From Neostapfia colusana (taxonomy: Eukaryota; Streptophyta; Magnoliopsida; Poales; Poaceae): a stretch of 64,000 nucleotides of DNA. Positions 33,273-44,936 of the stretch are shown here, one piece after another. A model generated the notes under the pieces. It worked only from the letters and a program-made list of their open reading frames with translations. It was not told the DNA's origin and searched no databases. Location: NCBI GenBank assembly GCA_030760725.1, contig JASWHV010000018.1, positions 18,818,273-18,882,272 on the forward strand, written 5' to 3'. The first letter of the stretch is position 1. Every line of letters begins with the position of its first letter. The position numbers were made by a program, and so were the translations under genes.

Positions 33273-34398
33273 TGTCGAAGTGTGCGATCGACACTTCCCC
33301 CGGGCCTGCACTGGGCAGCCCGCGGAGGTTCTTTTTTCGGAGGGGCTAGTTCCTAGCGGAGAGCTTGCGCGGATGGACGAGTTAGTGAGAGCTTGACACG
33401 GGGAGTTTTACGTGGTTCAGGCCGCCGGAGCGTAAAACCCTACGTCCACGGCGAGCTATGGAGCTCGCTGTATTGCTTGCTGCTCAGGGCCGGGGGCCTG
33501 AGCTTGGGGGTGAGTTACAGCTTGAGAGTGTATGGCTAGCGTATGAGTTGCAGAAATGCGAACCCAGGGGCGCTGATGGCTAGAGTCCGAACCCCTGCTA
33601 ACGTCGCCTACCCGAGCCTTTTATAGTCCAAGACTCGGGTGGCTTACAAGGGGGGCCGGGACCCGACAGGTGGTCCCAGGGAGATTGACTGATATCTACC
33701 GTATCTGCAGTTATGCCGGTAGTTGTCTCTGCCGAAGGCTTCTAAGTCTTCGTCTTGTAGCCCTGCCCATGCCGCATGCTAGTCGTAGTGGTTGATGATG
33801 GCGCAGGTGGCATGGGATGTCTTGTCGCAGCGTTTATTGGCTGGCAGGTTCTGACACCGCGTGCCAGTCTGTGATGCGACTGGGCGCAACGGCACCTGAC
33901 AGACCCGTGCTCCGCGTTTCCGCATCTTGGGAAGACGCGGGCCTTGAATACCTTGTACGGGCAAGGTGTGGGGCGCCTTTACGCCTGCTGCCTACCGCTC
34001 GGGGGCAGGCAGCACCGTTCTTCTGGCCACGTGGCGGGTCCGGAGCCCTTCTCTGAGGCGAGAAGGGTCCGGCCTGCGGGGCACGTAGAGCCTCCGGACC
34101 TCTCCCCGCGGAGGGGGAGGTCCAGCTTCTGTATGCCACGTGGCGGGCCCGGAGCTCTCCACTGCGGAGAGGGAGGTCCGGCCCCGCTGGACGCGTGGCG
34201 TCTTCGGACCTCTCTCCCACGGAGGGGGAGGTCCAGCTTCTGTATGCCACGTGGCGGGCCCGGAGCTCTCCTCTGAGGAGAGGGAGGTCCGGCCCTGCCG
34301 GACGCGTGGCGCCTTCAGAGCTCTCCCGGTGGAGAAGAGTGAGTACCTTAGGCATTTTACCCTGTGCGCGGGGGTACCCCATATCGAGGGTACCGACA
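33273..34398 (-). repeat. 3' LTR of T4
   Basis: 1126 bp. On the minus strand it starts TGTCGGTACCCTCGATATGG at 34398 and ends CACTTCGACA at 33273. U3 hairpin/G-box array at about 34020-34330; GCCACGTGGC occurs at about 34028, 34136 and 34246. Confidence 0.9.
33619..33625 (-). promoter_or_regulatory. TATA box of T4 LTR
   Basis: Minus strand TATAAAA followed by GGCTCGGG, as in the other T LTRs. Confidence 0.7.
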
Positions 34399-34416
34399 GT
34401 GGCCCCCGGGCCCATC
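34399..34416 (-). other. Polypurine tract of T4
   Basis: Minus strand GATGGGCCCGGGGGCCAC, adjoining the LTR start; identical to T2, T3 and T5. Confidence 0.75.
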
Positions 34417-34548
34417 TCGGGGGAGATAGCGAGCCTGAGGTGGGACCTTCGTCTCTTCTGATCCGCGCACTTTCTTGTCTTGAGTACTCCCTGTGCTGGC
34501 AGGGTCTTGACGGCTTCGATGTTCAGCCTCTTAGGAGAGGGTGAAGCT

Positions 34549-35165
34549 TGACATCGGAGCTCGGCCCGGCTGTGGGGGCGGAGGTCCGGAAGTCATCGGA
34601 GCTCAGGCCAGCGAAGGGCGTGAGGTCCGGCATCAGCGCTCACTTCTGAAAGGAGGGCGAGGGCTGGCCTTGGAGCTCGGCCTGGCTGTGGAGGCGGAGT
34701 CCGGAAGTCATCGGAGCTCAGGCCAGCGAAGGGCGTGAGGTCCGGCATCAGCGCTCGCCTCTGAAAGAAGGGCGAGAGCTGGCCTTGGAGCTCGGCCTGG
34801 CTGTGGAGGCGGAGTCCGGAAGTCATCGGAGCTCAGGCCAGTGAAGGGCGTGAGGTCCGGCGTCAGCGCTCGCCTCTAAAAGGAGGGCGAGGGCTGGCCT
34901 CGTAGCTCGGCCCAGCTGTGGAGGCAGAGTCCGGAAGTCATCGGAGCTCAGGCCAGCGAAGGGCGTGAGGTCCGGCATCAGCGCTTGCCTCTGAAAGGAG
35001 GGCGAGGGTTGGCCTCGGAGCTCGGCCCAGCTGTGGGGGCGGAATCCGGAAGTCATCGGAGCTCAGGCCAGCGAAGGGCATGAGGTCCGACATCAGCGCT
35101 CGCCTCTAAAAGGCGGGCAAGGGCTGGCCTCGGAGCTCGGCCCAGCTGTGGGGGCGGAGGTCCGG
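34549..35165 (-). repeat. 115-bp tandem repeat in T4 3' spacer
   Basis: About 5.4 copies of a 115-bp unit. The landmark GAGCTCAGGCCAG occurs at 34599, 34714, 34829, 34944 and 35059, exactly 115 bp apart. Each unit also carries GGAGCTCGGCC and AGGGCGAG segments. Copies differ by a few substitutions. The low-complexity frames across it (for example 34593-35056 minus) are a by-product of the repeat. Confidence 0.92.
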
Positions 35166-35778
35166 AACTGCTCAGTGGTCCCCCCTTTCCTATCCCTTAG
35201 TCTCATTTGGCTTACTGTCCCAGGCCGGAACACGGGGCTTAGGTAATCCAGTGCACTTGGTCCCGGAGGTCTGGCCCCAGCCCCAGTCAGGGTGTAACCG
35301 CCCGGCCCCCTGGTACTCAGACCGTAGCGCCAGGAGGCAGAGTGCGCATGCTTTTGGTGCAAGACCGGGCAAAGCAAGGCTCCTGACCCCCCGTTCTAGC
35401 GTAGGTCTTTTCTCGGAGGAGACCAACTGGTGGTGCAATACCCTTATAGAGGGAGATCCGAAAGGCCACCGGGCCTCTGGCAGGTACCCCAAGCACTACC
35501 GCCTTCGGCAGGACGGCAAATATCGACTATGCATGAGAGCAGGAAAGAGGAACCGAGTGTACAATGGACGCACACTGTCTAGAGCGTGGGGAGGCGTTCA
35601 TATAAATTAATGCGTAATTTAAATAAACACCTAAGTAAGCATGGTGAACTTACTGGGGTGGCGTCGGAGCGCCTGTCTTCACGCAGAGCGGGTCATGCGT
35701 GGCTTCGTCGTACGCCGAACACGGGGGGACCCCCATGGCTATATCAGGGGGAAGCATGGCTTCGGCCCTGCATACCAT
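35166..35778 (-). pseudogene. T4 spacer and integrase-end remnant
   Basis: About 35166-35640 is spacer homologous to T2 (9700-10120, read in reverse) and T1. About 35640-35778 matches the integrase C-terminal end of T1 (5640-5780 in reverse; segments equivalent to AEAMLPPE and AYDEATHD). Homology ends at about 35779 in CATACCATG, where K3 begins. Confidence 0.7.
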
Positions 35779-35788
35779 GGTCGTGTCA
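35779..35788 (+). repeat. Residual 5' LTR end of K3
   Basis: GGTCGTGTCA matches the last ten bases of the 3' LTR (46895-46904) and is followed by GCGC and the PBS. The preceding bases belong to T4, so the other roughly 3.76 kb of the 5' LTR is deleted. Confidence 0.8.
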
Positions 35789-35792
35789 GCGC

Positions 35793-35804
35793 TGGTATCA
35801 GAGC
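35793..35804 (+). other. Primer binding site of K3
   Basis: TGGTATCAGAGC, initiator Met tRNA type, four bases after the LTR remnant. Confidence 0.88.
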
Positions 35805-37371
35805 TCGCTTGAGGTTTAACACAGTACAAAGGTCTTCTTTTTCAAAAATCCAGTGAGGAACGAGTTAGTAGCCCGTATAAGGATGTTATTAGCATATAGA
35901 AAGTGGCATATTAACCTATTTGTTATGTCGAAAAATCGTGCATCTCGGGACGTTCATGTCTTGGGGGGTGCGCGTAAGCGCTGTCCACCAGTGCGCACAA
36001 GCTGAAGGGTGGAGCCCCACGGGTGGCAGGTAACCCGACCCGCTTTGATATCCTCTACGACTCTTCATGTCGTTTGGGGTATTCGAGCAACGTCTGTCCC
36101 TGGCGTGCGTGGTGCAACTTGGGAGACCCCGTCATGTGGTCTGAAACATGAACACGTAACTCAAGGCGTGTTTGGCTTGAGAACATCCGGGCGAGTGATG
36201 ACGGCCGGTTATACGAACTGTATGGATTCCGGGCTCGGTGTGCAGCCGAGTCTGACGATTGTTTGAGTTTCTGCAGGTAGCCTGACCACGAAACGGTAGA
36301 CGTGTAGCATCCGTGTGCGAGTGACGTTTAGTGCCACTGAAATAACGAAGCCGGCTAAGTCCGGTATAGGTTTTTCTTTGTGAGGACGTAGTACCAACAT
36401 AATCTGGTGACGCATCGACGTCACACCCCATTAAATAAACAACTTCATTTAAAAACTGGAAGGTTTTGATCCAAAGTAGTAAAACTTGATGTAACTCCTT
36501 CCCTTGAACAGGATATTCAAAGTTAACAAGTTTTCAACTTATAGGTTGTTAAGGACAGAGCACTCTGTTTTCAGCTGAATCAAGGCTGAAGTTAATAAGA
36601 GGTTAGAGGTTGAGTTCTTTCGAGGTTGGGGTCGTATGATACATTTCTGGAAAGCGTTGGAAGAGCTTTACAACTCTTCTGTTGAGGTCCAGAGGTGTTT
36701 CATCCCTTAACCACTCGAAAAATGCAGTAGAGTTGAAACTGTCCAGAAAACAGGACAGAACAAAGAATCTCTGTAGACTCTCTGTAAATTGAGCATAACA
36801 TCCTGCATAAAAATCCAAAAATAGAAAATGAGGTAGTTCTGGAAAGCTTATGAGATGGGTTACAACTTTGTAACAGAAAGTTTTGTCAGATTAGGGACAG
36901 AATTAACTGGAATTCTTGGATCAAAACAGTACCTAAAGCAGGGACGTACTGCCCAATTGTTTCCAGAAATTCTGTTAACTTTGACATCTCATGACTATTA
37001 AACCAGGACAGATCTTAGGCCAAGCAAACACTTTATGGAAAGCTATTGAATTTAGCCTTAACTTTGATGTTGAGCCCCAGAACTGGTTTTGCCTTTAACA
37101 TGGCCTAAATCAGGTTGAAATGGAAACTGGTCAGGGCTGTCATAGGAACAGCAGATCAGCAGTCAAATTTATTTAAAATTTGAACTATGTTTCCAAGTTT
37201 TATGGGTTCAATGACATGTTTTATGTTATAACTCAGAGGTTTACTGTTTAAATAAATATTTGACATTTCTCAAATATATTTTTACAGAAGACAGCAGATA
37301 AACAGTTGGAGAACGGGTGGGTAGTTTCCCACTGTTCTGACTGTAGCGGCTACCCGGAAGCATTGTGGCAA
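35805..37371 (+). other. K3 leader with candidate splice sites
   Basis: No gene before 37372. Homologous in part to the K2 leader (for example the CAGAGCACTCTGTTTTCAG segment near 36557 and the GGAAAG...AGAACTGG segment near 37034). A donor-like TCTGCAG/GTAGCC lies at 36276/36277, at the same relative place as in K2. An acceptor-like ATATATTTTTACAG ends at 37287, after which the first ATG is that of the extra ORF. Confidence 0.5.
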
Positions 37372-38232
37372 ATGCTCCAATATTTCGGCTACAACGAGAT
37401 GCCACAATACTTCGCCAAGGAAGAAGGCGAAGAGGGGAACAAGACGTGGATGATCCATGTCGAAATTCCTGCAGGACCTACGCCACCCGGTTGGGTGCCG
37501 TTCACCGTCTCAGTGAGAGGAAGACAACCGGAAGGGATGTGGCAAGTGGCAGCCCGTGACACTATGGCACGTTTCTACCAACTACACGTGCAGGCTATGG
37601 AGGGCACTCCGTACGCACTCGTTCCGGTGGAGGGACGAGCTCAGCATGTGTGGGAAGAGAGGTACCTGGAAGCAACGGACCCGAGTTGCCCAAGGTACAA
37701 CCCCGCGGAGGCAAACCTTAGCCTCCAGATGAGGGCGGGAAACGCCGTGATGGACAGCCAAGATGTTCATACGGAGCATCTCGCCACAAAGCTCAAGGAG
37801 AGCACAAGCCGTGGAGATCATTTCGAGAGTGCTCACAGCGCACTCCGCAATGTGCTCCTTCCGACGATCAAGTGACTGAATGAACAACACAATCAGTTGC
37901 GTCGCCTGAAGAAGGCAAAGAAGAAGAGCCGTGTTGACATCGCGGCGTTGCAAGAGCTGATGCAGACCATAACCCAGCAGAATGAGGACCTTGCTCAAGA
38001 GCGGGACGACGCTATTGAGGAAGTACAAGGCTGGGAAGAGGACTACAACCAAGCTATGGACGAGGTGCATGCTTTGCAGGACCTCGTGCCCCCGGTGTTG
38101 GGTATACCGGTGGTCTTGGGCCTTCCAGCAATGGGAGAACCCGGATTGGGAGAAGAGGTGGTAGATCCAGAGCCACCAGCAGAGGTACCGGAGGAGGACG
38201 ACCCACAGGAGGTCGAGTTCTACTCCGAGTAG
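37372..38232 (+). pseudogene. Extra ORF in the K3 leader, split by one TGA
   Basis: Upstream of gag and in sense orientation. The first ATG after the acceptor-like site at 37287 is 37372 (MLQYFGYNEMPQYF). The frame runs to a TGA at 37873-37875 and continues in the same frame to a TAG at 38230, about 286 codons in all. The stop sits where KRLNEQ would be expected if TGA were CGA, so a single transition is the likely break. The first half has a globular look with conserved-looking aromatic residues (WMIHVEIP, GMWQVAARD, MARFYQLHVQAM). The second half is a Lys/Glu/Gln-rich predicted coiled coil (LRRLKKAKKKSRVD; LMQTITQQNEDLAQERDD) ending in an acidic Pro-rich tail. K2 has no counterpart. I do not recognise a named domain and assign no function. 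Confidence 0.6.
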
Positions 38233-38504
38233 GGGGTTACAGTTGCCAAGTAGGGCAGCTAGGGTAGTGTAACCCAATTTTTGTAATCGGTGACATGTCG
38301 TGTAGACAGTAGCGTATATATAGGTAGTGACAACATGAGCATGACTTCTCGGAGACCCGAGAATAATGTATCTTGTATAAAGTTTATGCTTTATCAATAT
38401 ATGTGAATGTTGTGCAAATTCATCATGTGTCACTTCAATACTTACTGTTGTTTATGGAATTTTAAGTAAGACATGTGCTAATTGCTGCTGTGTTGAATTT
38501 CAGA
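38233..38504 (+). other. K3 leader between extra ORF and gag
   Basis: AT-rich, no ORF. It ends GCTGCTGTGTTGAATTTCAG at 38503, an acceptor-like sequence one base before the gag ATG. Confidence 0.5.
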
Positions 38505-41500
38505 ATGACGCGTACTCGTGCCAACCCGGATGTTGGGGGTACCAGTCAAGGGGGAGAGACCTCCCAACCACCTCCCGAGGACTCCTCGGGACAGCAGCAG
38601 CAACAGCAACAGCAAACACCGCCACCGCCACTGCCAACAGTTACATTGGCCGACATAGTCGCGGCAATGGCGGGTTCACATCAGCAGCACACGGAGCTGC
38701 TGCAAACTGTAATTGCGAATACGTCTCGCCCAGAGAGACGTCCAGACCGTGAGGAGCGTCAACAGAGCTCCTATTCCGACTTCCTGGCAACTCATCCCCC
38801 GGTATTCTCAAGGGCGGATGAACCACTTGACGCGGACAACTGGCTCCGCGCCATAGAGATGAAGTTCGGGCTGCTCCAGATCAGTGAGCAGCGCAAGACT
38901 CAGTTCGCGGTCCAGCAGCTCCAAGGATCCGCGAGCGCGTGGTGGGCCAACTTCTGTGCTTCACAACCCACCGACCGAGTGATGACCTGGGTGGAGTTCC
39001 GGACGGCCTTCAGGGCCTATCATATACCGCCAGGTCTGATGAAGAGGAAGACGCAGGAGTTCCTACACCTGCAACAAGGGAGCCGGAATGCGCTGGAATA
39101 CTCCAGGGCGTTTAACGATCTCGCGCTATATGCGTCGTATCATGCTGATACCGACGAGAAGCGGCGGGACCATTTCTACTACGGGCTTAACCCGCTCCTG
39201 AAGGACAAATTGGCGATGTTCAATCGCGGCAGCCTCAACGACATCATTGATGCTGCGATTGTTCAGGAGGACTCCGGCAAGGAGTTGGCGGCGGCAGAGC
39301 GAAAGCGAAGCGCGCCGCAGAGCAGCGGAGAAGGAAGCGGTCCTTCTCAGAAGTTTCGGATGGTGAATCGCCCACTATCAGGTCCACGCTGGCAGCCACC
39401 ACAGCGGTCGATGCCGTTCCGCAGTCGGCCGTATTCTTCACCGGCATTCCGGCCGGCACCGCCAGTACCACCGCAACAACAACAGCAGCAGCGGGCGATG
39501 CCGCGTGCGTTTGCACCTCCGCAACGCATGCCGGGCTTTCGTCCACCGAGCACTCCACCAGCAGCGGCCACATGTTACAAGTGTGGTCGTCCAGGACACT
39601 TCGCGAGCAGTTGCCCGGAGAGGCAAGGCGGTGGAGTGGCACCACAGTTTCCAGGGAGGAATCAACCCCGGAACCCTACTAATGCGCGGCGGGCCAACCC
39701 TAGGCCCGGCACTGTCCACCAGCTTTCCATTGAGGACGTGCCGGAGGGCGAGCCAATCCTTGCGGGTAAGTTCCAACTCCACCAGCATCCCGCTATAGTA
39801 CTATTTGATTCAGGCGCTACGCATAGCTTCATTAGCCAAGCTTCCATTGATAAGTATAGCTTGCAAATACTACCCACCGATAGTCCTTATGTGATCTGTT
39901 CACCGGGTGGGAAAATTTCAGCAAGCATGATGGTCCCAAAAGCGCCATTGTGCTTAGAGGGTAGAGTTTACCCTACGTCTCTCATAATTTTAGAGGGACA
40001 AAAGGTCGATGTCATCTTAGGGATGTCGTGGTTAACCCGCCACGGCGCTGTTTTAGACACCGTCCTCCGAGTCGTGCACTTGAACTCCGAAGTGCACGAG
40101 TCTCACTCGTTATTTCTGGACAGTCCAGAAATAAAACTTCCAAGTGTCTATCAAGTCACAACCATCAGATTGGAAGATATTCCTGTGGTCCGAGAGTTCC
40201 CTGATGTATTCTCAGACGATTTGCCGGGGATGCCGCCCGATAGAGAGGTGGAGTTCAAGATTGAACTTGCACCAGGAACCATGCCAATATCCCGAAGGCC
40301 GTACAAGATGGCGCCCAAGGAGTTGGCTGAACTGAAGACTCAGCTCACGACCTCCTGGAGAAGGGTTTTATTAGGCCGAGCTCCTCGCCATGGGGCTGTT
40401 CGGCATTATTTGTCAAGAAGAAGGATGAGACGTTGCGGCTTTGCGTGGACTATCGTCCATTAAATGCCGTAACCATCAAGAACAAGTACCCGTTGCCACG
40501 GATCGACATGTTGTTTGATCAGTTGGTCGAAGCAAAGATCTTTTCCAAGATGGATTTAAGATCCGGGTATCATCAGATAAAGATAAGGGCAGAGGACATT
40601 CCGAAGACGGCTTTCTCGACGAGGTACAGACTTTATGAGTACCTGGTCATGTCCTTCGGCCTCACCAATGCTCCAGCTCACTTCATGTACTTAATGAACT
40701 CGGTGTTCATGCCGGAGCTGGACAAGTTTGTCGTGGTCTTCATCGACGACATCCTAGTATATTCCAAGTCGGAGGAAGATCACAAGAAACATCTGCGTAT
40801 AGTCTTGCAACGGCTGCGGGATCACAAGTTATACGCGAAATTCAGCAAATGCGAGTTTTGGATATCGCAAGTGCCTTTCCTCGGGCATATCATCTCAGCG
40901 GAGGGTATCGCTGTGGACCCGAGCAAGATCACTCAAGTGCTGAATTGGAAATCCCCGAGAACTGTTCATGAGGTACGGAGTTTCCTCGGACTCACGGGAT
41001 ATTATCGGAGGTTCATTCCGAACTTCTCGAAGATTGCCAAGCCAATGACGGAGCTGCTGAAGAAGGCTACCAAATATGTTTGGAGTCCAACATGTGAAGC
41101 AGCATTCAAGGCTTTAGTCAAGCACCTGACATCAGCACCGGTTTTGGCGCAGCCAGACACAACAAAACCGTTCGATGTGTACTGCGATGCATCCGGCATT
41201 GGGCTCGGATGTGTGCTGATGCAAGACCAAAGAGTGGTCGCGTATGGATCACGGCATCTTAGAAACCATGAGCAAAATTATCCAACTCACGACTTGGAGC
41301 TCGCTTCCGTGGTACTTGCACTAAAAATGTGGAGGCGCTACCTACTCGGTAACCTCGTACATTTATATACCGACCACAAAAGCCTCAAGTACATATTCAC
41401 TCAGAAGGAGCTGAACATGAGGCAACGAAGGTGGATAGAACTGATAAAGGATTACGAGATAGAAATCCATTATCATTCGGGCAAGGCAAACGTAGTGGCA

Positions 41501-43059
41501 GATGCGCTGAGCCGCAAGTCACACGTCAATACTCTGACCATCACACCGTTGGAAGAGAGCGAACCACCATTACATGTGATTCCACACGGAGCTCTCTACA
41601 ACCTAGCTTTGATCCCCACCATCCGTGAAGAGATAGCGGCAACCCAGAAGAATGACAAGGGCATGTCCCATTTACGGAGACGTGTAGACAGTGGGGAGTT
41701 GAAATGTTTCCGGAAGGACGGAGACGGCGTCCTATGGTTCAAGGACCGGATCATCGTACCCCGAAACCCGGAATTGTGGAAGAAGATCTTTGATGAGGCT
41801 CACTTATCAAAGTTCTCTATTCACCCCGGCAGCAACAAGATGTATCAAGAACTCAGAAGCAAGTTTTGGTGGACACGGATGAAGCGAGAGACTGCAAAAT
41901 ACGTGTCCGAGTGTGATACATGTCGAAGGGTGAAGGCAGACCACATGCGGAAACCGGGATTGTTGCAACCACTGGGCATTCCTGCCTGGAAGTGGGAGGA
42001 CGTGAGCATGGACTTCATCGTCGGTTTACCCACCACCTTGCAGAAACATGATTCGGTGTGGATGATCGTCGATCGGCTCACCAAAGTTGCCCATTTCATC
42101 CCGGCCAACACAAATTACAACGCCAAGAAGTACGCTGAACTGTACATCTCACGGATCCTATGCTTATACGGCGTACCCCGTACTATCATTTCGGATCGGG
42201 GCACTCTATTTGTGTCCCGTTTTTGGGAGCAGCTGCACTCTGCCTTGGGGACGAAACTGATCCGTAGTTCAGCCTACCACCCGCAGACGGATGGGCAAAC
42301 GGAGCGGGTAAATCAAATCTTAGAAGACATGCTATGAGCTTGCGCTATCGACCACGGCAAGAATTGGGATGATCACTTGCCGTTAGCTGAGTTCTCGTAC
42401 AACAATGGGTACCAAGCCAGCATCAAGATGGCACCTTACGAGGCGCTATACGGTAGAAATGCCGCACACCGTTGAACTGGTGTGAGTCTGGCGAAAGGGT
42501 TACCTTCGGGATTGACCTCGTCAACAACGCGGAAGAAAAGGTTCGACTGATTCAAGCGAACCTAAAAGCTGCTCAATCCCGACAGAAACAGTATGCGGAC
42601 CGGAAAAGGCGCCCATTACAATTCGAAGTTGGAGATCACGTATATCTACGGGTGTCTCCAATGAAGGGCGTAAACAGATTTGGGGTGAGGGGAAAGTTAG
42701 CACCCCGCTTCATCAGTCCATTCCAGATTACCGAAAGGTGTGGATCGGTGGCATACCGGCTGAAATTACCAGAAGCACTTTCCGGTGTGCACGACGTCTT
42801 TCACATTTCTCAGCTGAGGAAGTGTCCCAAGCTATCAACTACCGTTCAGCTGGAAGACATTGAAGGACTGCAACCGGATCTCACCTATCGGGAGGAACCG
42901 GTGCAGATTATTGATGAAAAGGCCCGAACCACACGCAACCGTACGTTGTGGTTCTACAAGGTTCTATGGAGTAATCACTCCATTGAGGAAGCGACATGGG
43001 AGAGCGAAGAATTCCTTCGCACTAACTACCCCAACTTTTTCACGTCGCATATCAGGTAA
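38505..43059 (+). pseudogene. gag-pol: K3 gag-pol, three disablements
   Basis: Start at 38505 (MTRTRANPDVGG), aligned with the K2 start. Order: gag core (about 38760-39300), Gln/Pro-rich region, CCHC knuckle CYKCGRPGHFASSCP (39573-39617), protease DSGA at 39807-39818, RT with FIDD at 40739-40750, RNase H (DVYCDASGIGLG about 41174), integrase zinc-binding region (CDTCRRVKADH about 41918), core motifs SMDFIVGLP (about 42004), ISDRGTLF (about 42187) and YHPQTDGQTERVN (about 42278), and chromodomain-like C-terminus (WSNHSIEEATWESEEF about 42970). Breaks: 1-bp loss at about 40349 just before the RT, TGA at 42335 (CGA arginine codon expected) and 1-bp loss at about 42455. Total length is otherwise normal for a chromovirus polyprotein. 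Confidence 0.9.
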
Positions 43060-43117
43060 TTTTTCCCACCGTCCTCTCTCTCATTTTCACCTTATAATCT
43101 CGGGACGAGATTCTCTT

Positions 43118-43130
43118 AAGGGGGGAGGAA
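43118..43130 (+). other. Polypurine tract of K3
   Basis: AAGGGGGGAGGAA immediately before the LTR start TGTAAGGGCC. Confidence 0.85.
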
Positions 43131-44936
43131 TGTAAGGGCCTCAGTTTTTGACACACATTTGCAGTGTTAATCACCACACCACACACCTCATTTGAGGCAG
43201 GATGATGAACACAAATGAAGAGCAAGTAACAATCATCAACATGCTCATTAGAGAACAAACTCACACATTGCAAAAGTGGTATTTCCCACATGTGATATAG
43301 ATGGGCTGGACATATGAAAACTCCTACACTTTACTAAGGATGTCCATGCCAAGTTTCACCCAAATTCAAAACCTTTTTGAGGTCATTTTGGGTATAGTTA
43401 GGAAGAGGGCAGTTTGGAGCCATATTCAAATTCAAACTGTTTTATCCCATGAATTTAAAAGTGGGAGGCATATTCTTACTCAGCACATTTTTGTGAGCCC
43501 ACACACCAAGTTTCACTCCATTTGGAGTTGATCCTGACGTGAACTAAGTGGGGCAAATTCAAACTTCATTTGAATTCAAAACTGCACTTGTGCTGAAATT
43601 CACTCAAACCAAGCCCAATTCGAATCCTATGCAATTCGAATGGCTCAGGGGTGAATAATCTGAACCACCAGGGGTATTATGGGGTTCACTGTTCACTACA
43701 GTGATTAGAAGTAAATTTCAGAGGTTAAAACCCTGGGTGGGGCCCACATGTCATAGAGGGAAGAAGGAGAAACTTGCAACCAAAGTCAGAGTCTCGGTGG
43801 GAAATTCCACCGAGCAGCTGTCGGCTGTGCCACCGAGCAGCTGCCGGCGCCACCAGCTGCTTCCCCCTCCGCGCGCTGGCGCCCAGGGCGGCTTGCTCGT
43901 GCCCCCATGCGACCGGCACCGCCTCAGCCGAGCAGGAGTCGGCCGGCTTTATCTTCTCGTGGGCAGAACTGAGCAGTGGCATTGTTTCTCGTCGCAGCTC
44001 TCTGCTCAATCGGGAAAACCAGCAAAACAATCTCCTTCGTTCCTGAGCTGCTAGACAGCCACCGGAGGTCGCGCACCACCCTCCCAACGCCTGAACCACC
44101 GGGTTTCGGCCCCTGTTCCCGTGACCAACGATGACCGCCGCAGTTTAGCTGAAGGACAGCGATCGGTCTCACGCGGGCAGCACACTGCAACCACTTCCGC
44201 GGCCGAGCAAGGGCGGCAACAGGAGCGCACGAACTCCACGTTGCTTCCACCGGAAGCTCAAGCCACGCCGTGAACTCTCGCCGGCGAATTCTCAGTTTTT
44301 GCTCCGGCAACCTTAAACTGAGCTTCCGGTACGGCTTCTTTACATTCTCGCTCTATGATCTTTCGGAGGTCATCAAATCTTGCACATAGACGCTAGACTA
44401 GCCGGCGACCAAGTTCTTTTCTTCATCCGTAGCGTGAAACTGTCTAGGAGTGACGAATTTCGAGCTCGATCAAGGGCGGTCATGGCGGGCGCGATCGGTT
44501 ACACGGTGCCGACCAGCTTTCCGACATCCCTGAACCCTTTTGACACCTTGTTGAGCTTCCTAGAGGTACGCTGATGCAATAAGGCCGTTTGTTCGAGGTG
44601 TTGGTGGGTTTAGAAACCACGGTCGACGGTGCTGAACCTCAACCGAGGCCGCGGCACGTCGCCGAGCTATTTCCGGTCACCCCAGCCCGACCTGACACCA
44701 CCGACGCGTTCCTCGATGTCGACAACCCCCTGGCGGCGAGTTTCAGACCATGGGAGGTCCGGCAGCGGCGAGCCGGCGAGCCCCGAGTCTGCACCGGCGA
44801 GGTCGGCGGCGCGGTCGCGAGAGAACGGCGGAAGGAAGACGAAGCCGGCTGACCCACGTGTCAGTGGCTGAAGAATTTAAATCGGGATCGGGTGTGGCCG
44901 GGGATCCGCTGAGCTGGCGCGCAAATACCCTGTCAG

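Larger units (their letters stand above)
33273..35778 (-). mobile_element. T4: Tat-like element, minus strand, 3' part only
   Basis: Minus-strand order: integrase-end remnant, spacer with tandem repeat, PPT, 3' LTR. The LTR end sits in T3 integrase (left flank ATCAC). Gag, most of pol and the 5' LTR are deleted at the junction with K3 near 35779. No aORF is present: the tandem repeat region is followed almost directly by the PPT. Confidence 0.8.

Noticed and set aside
35793..35804. tRNA gene at the PBS motif
   Set aside because: Only the 12 bases complementary to the tRNA 3' end are present; no cloverleaf surrounds it.
38309..38322. TATA-like GCGTATATATAGG downstream of the K3 extra ORF as a promoter for gag
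   Set aside because: No counterpart in K2, and no other promoter evidence; AT-rich leader gives such matches by chance.
37582..38433. 283-codon minus-strand frame across the K3 leader
   Set aside because: It is the mirror of the sense extra ORF; its product is a His/Leu/Cys-rich chain without a domain, and it ignores the splice-like sites that fit the sense frame.
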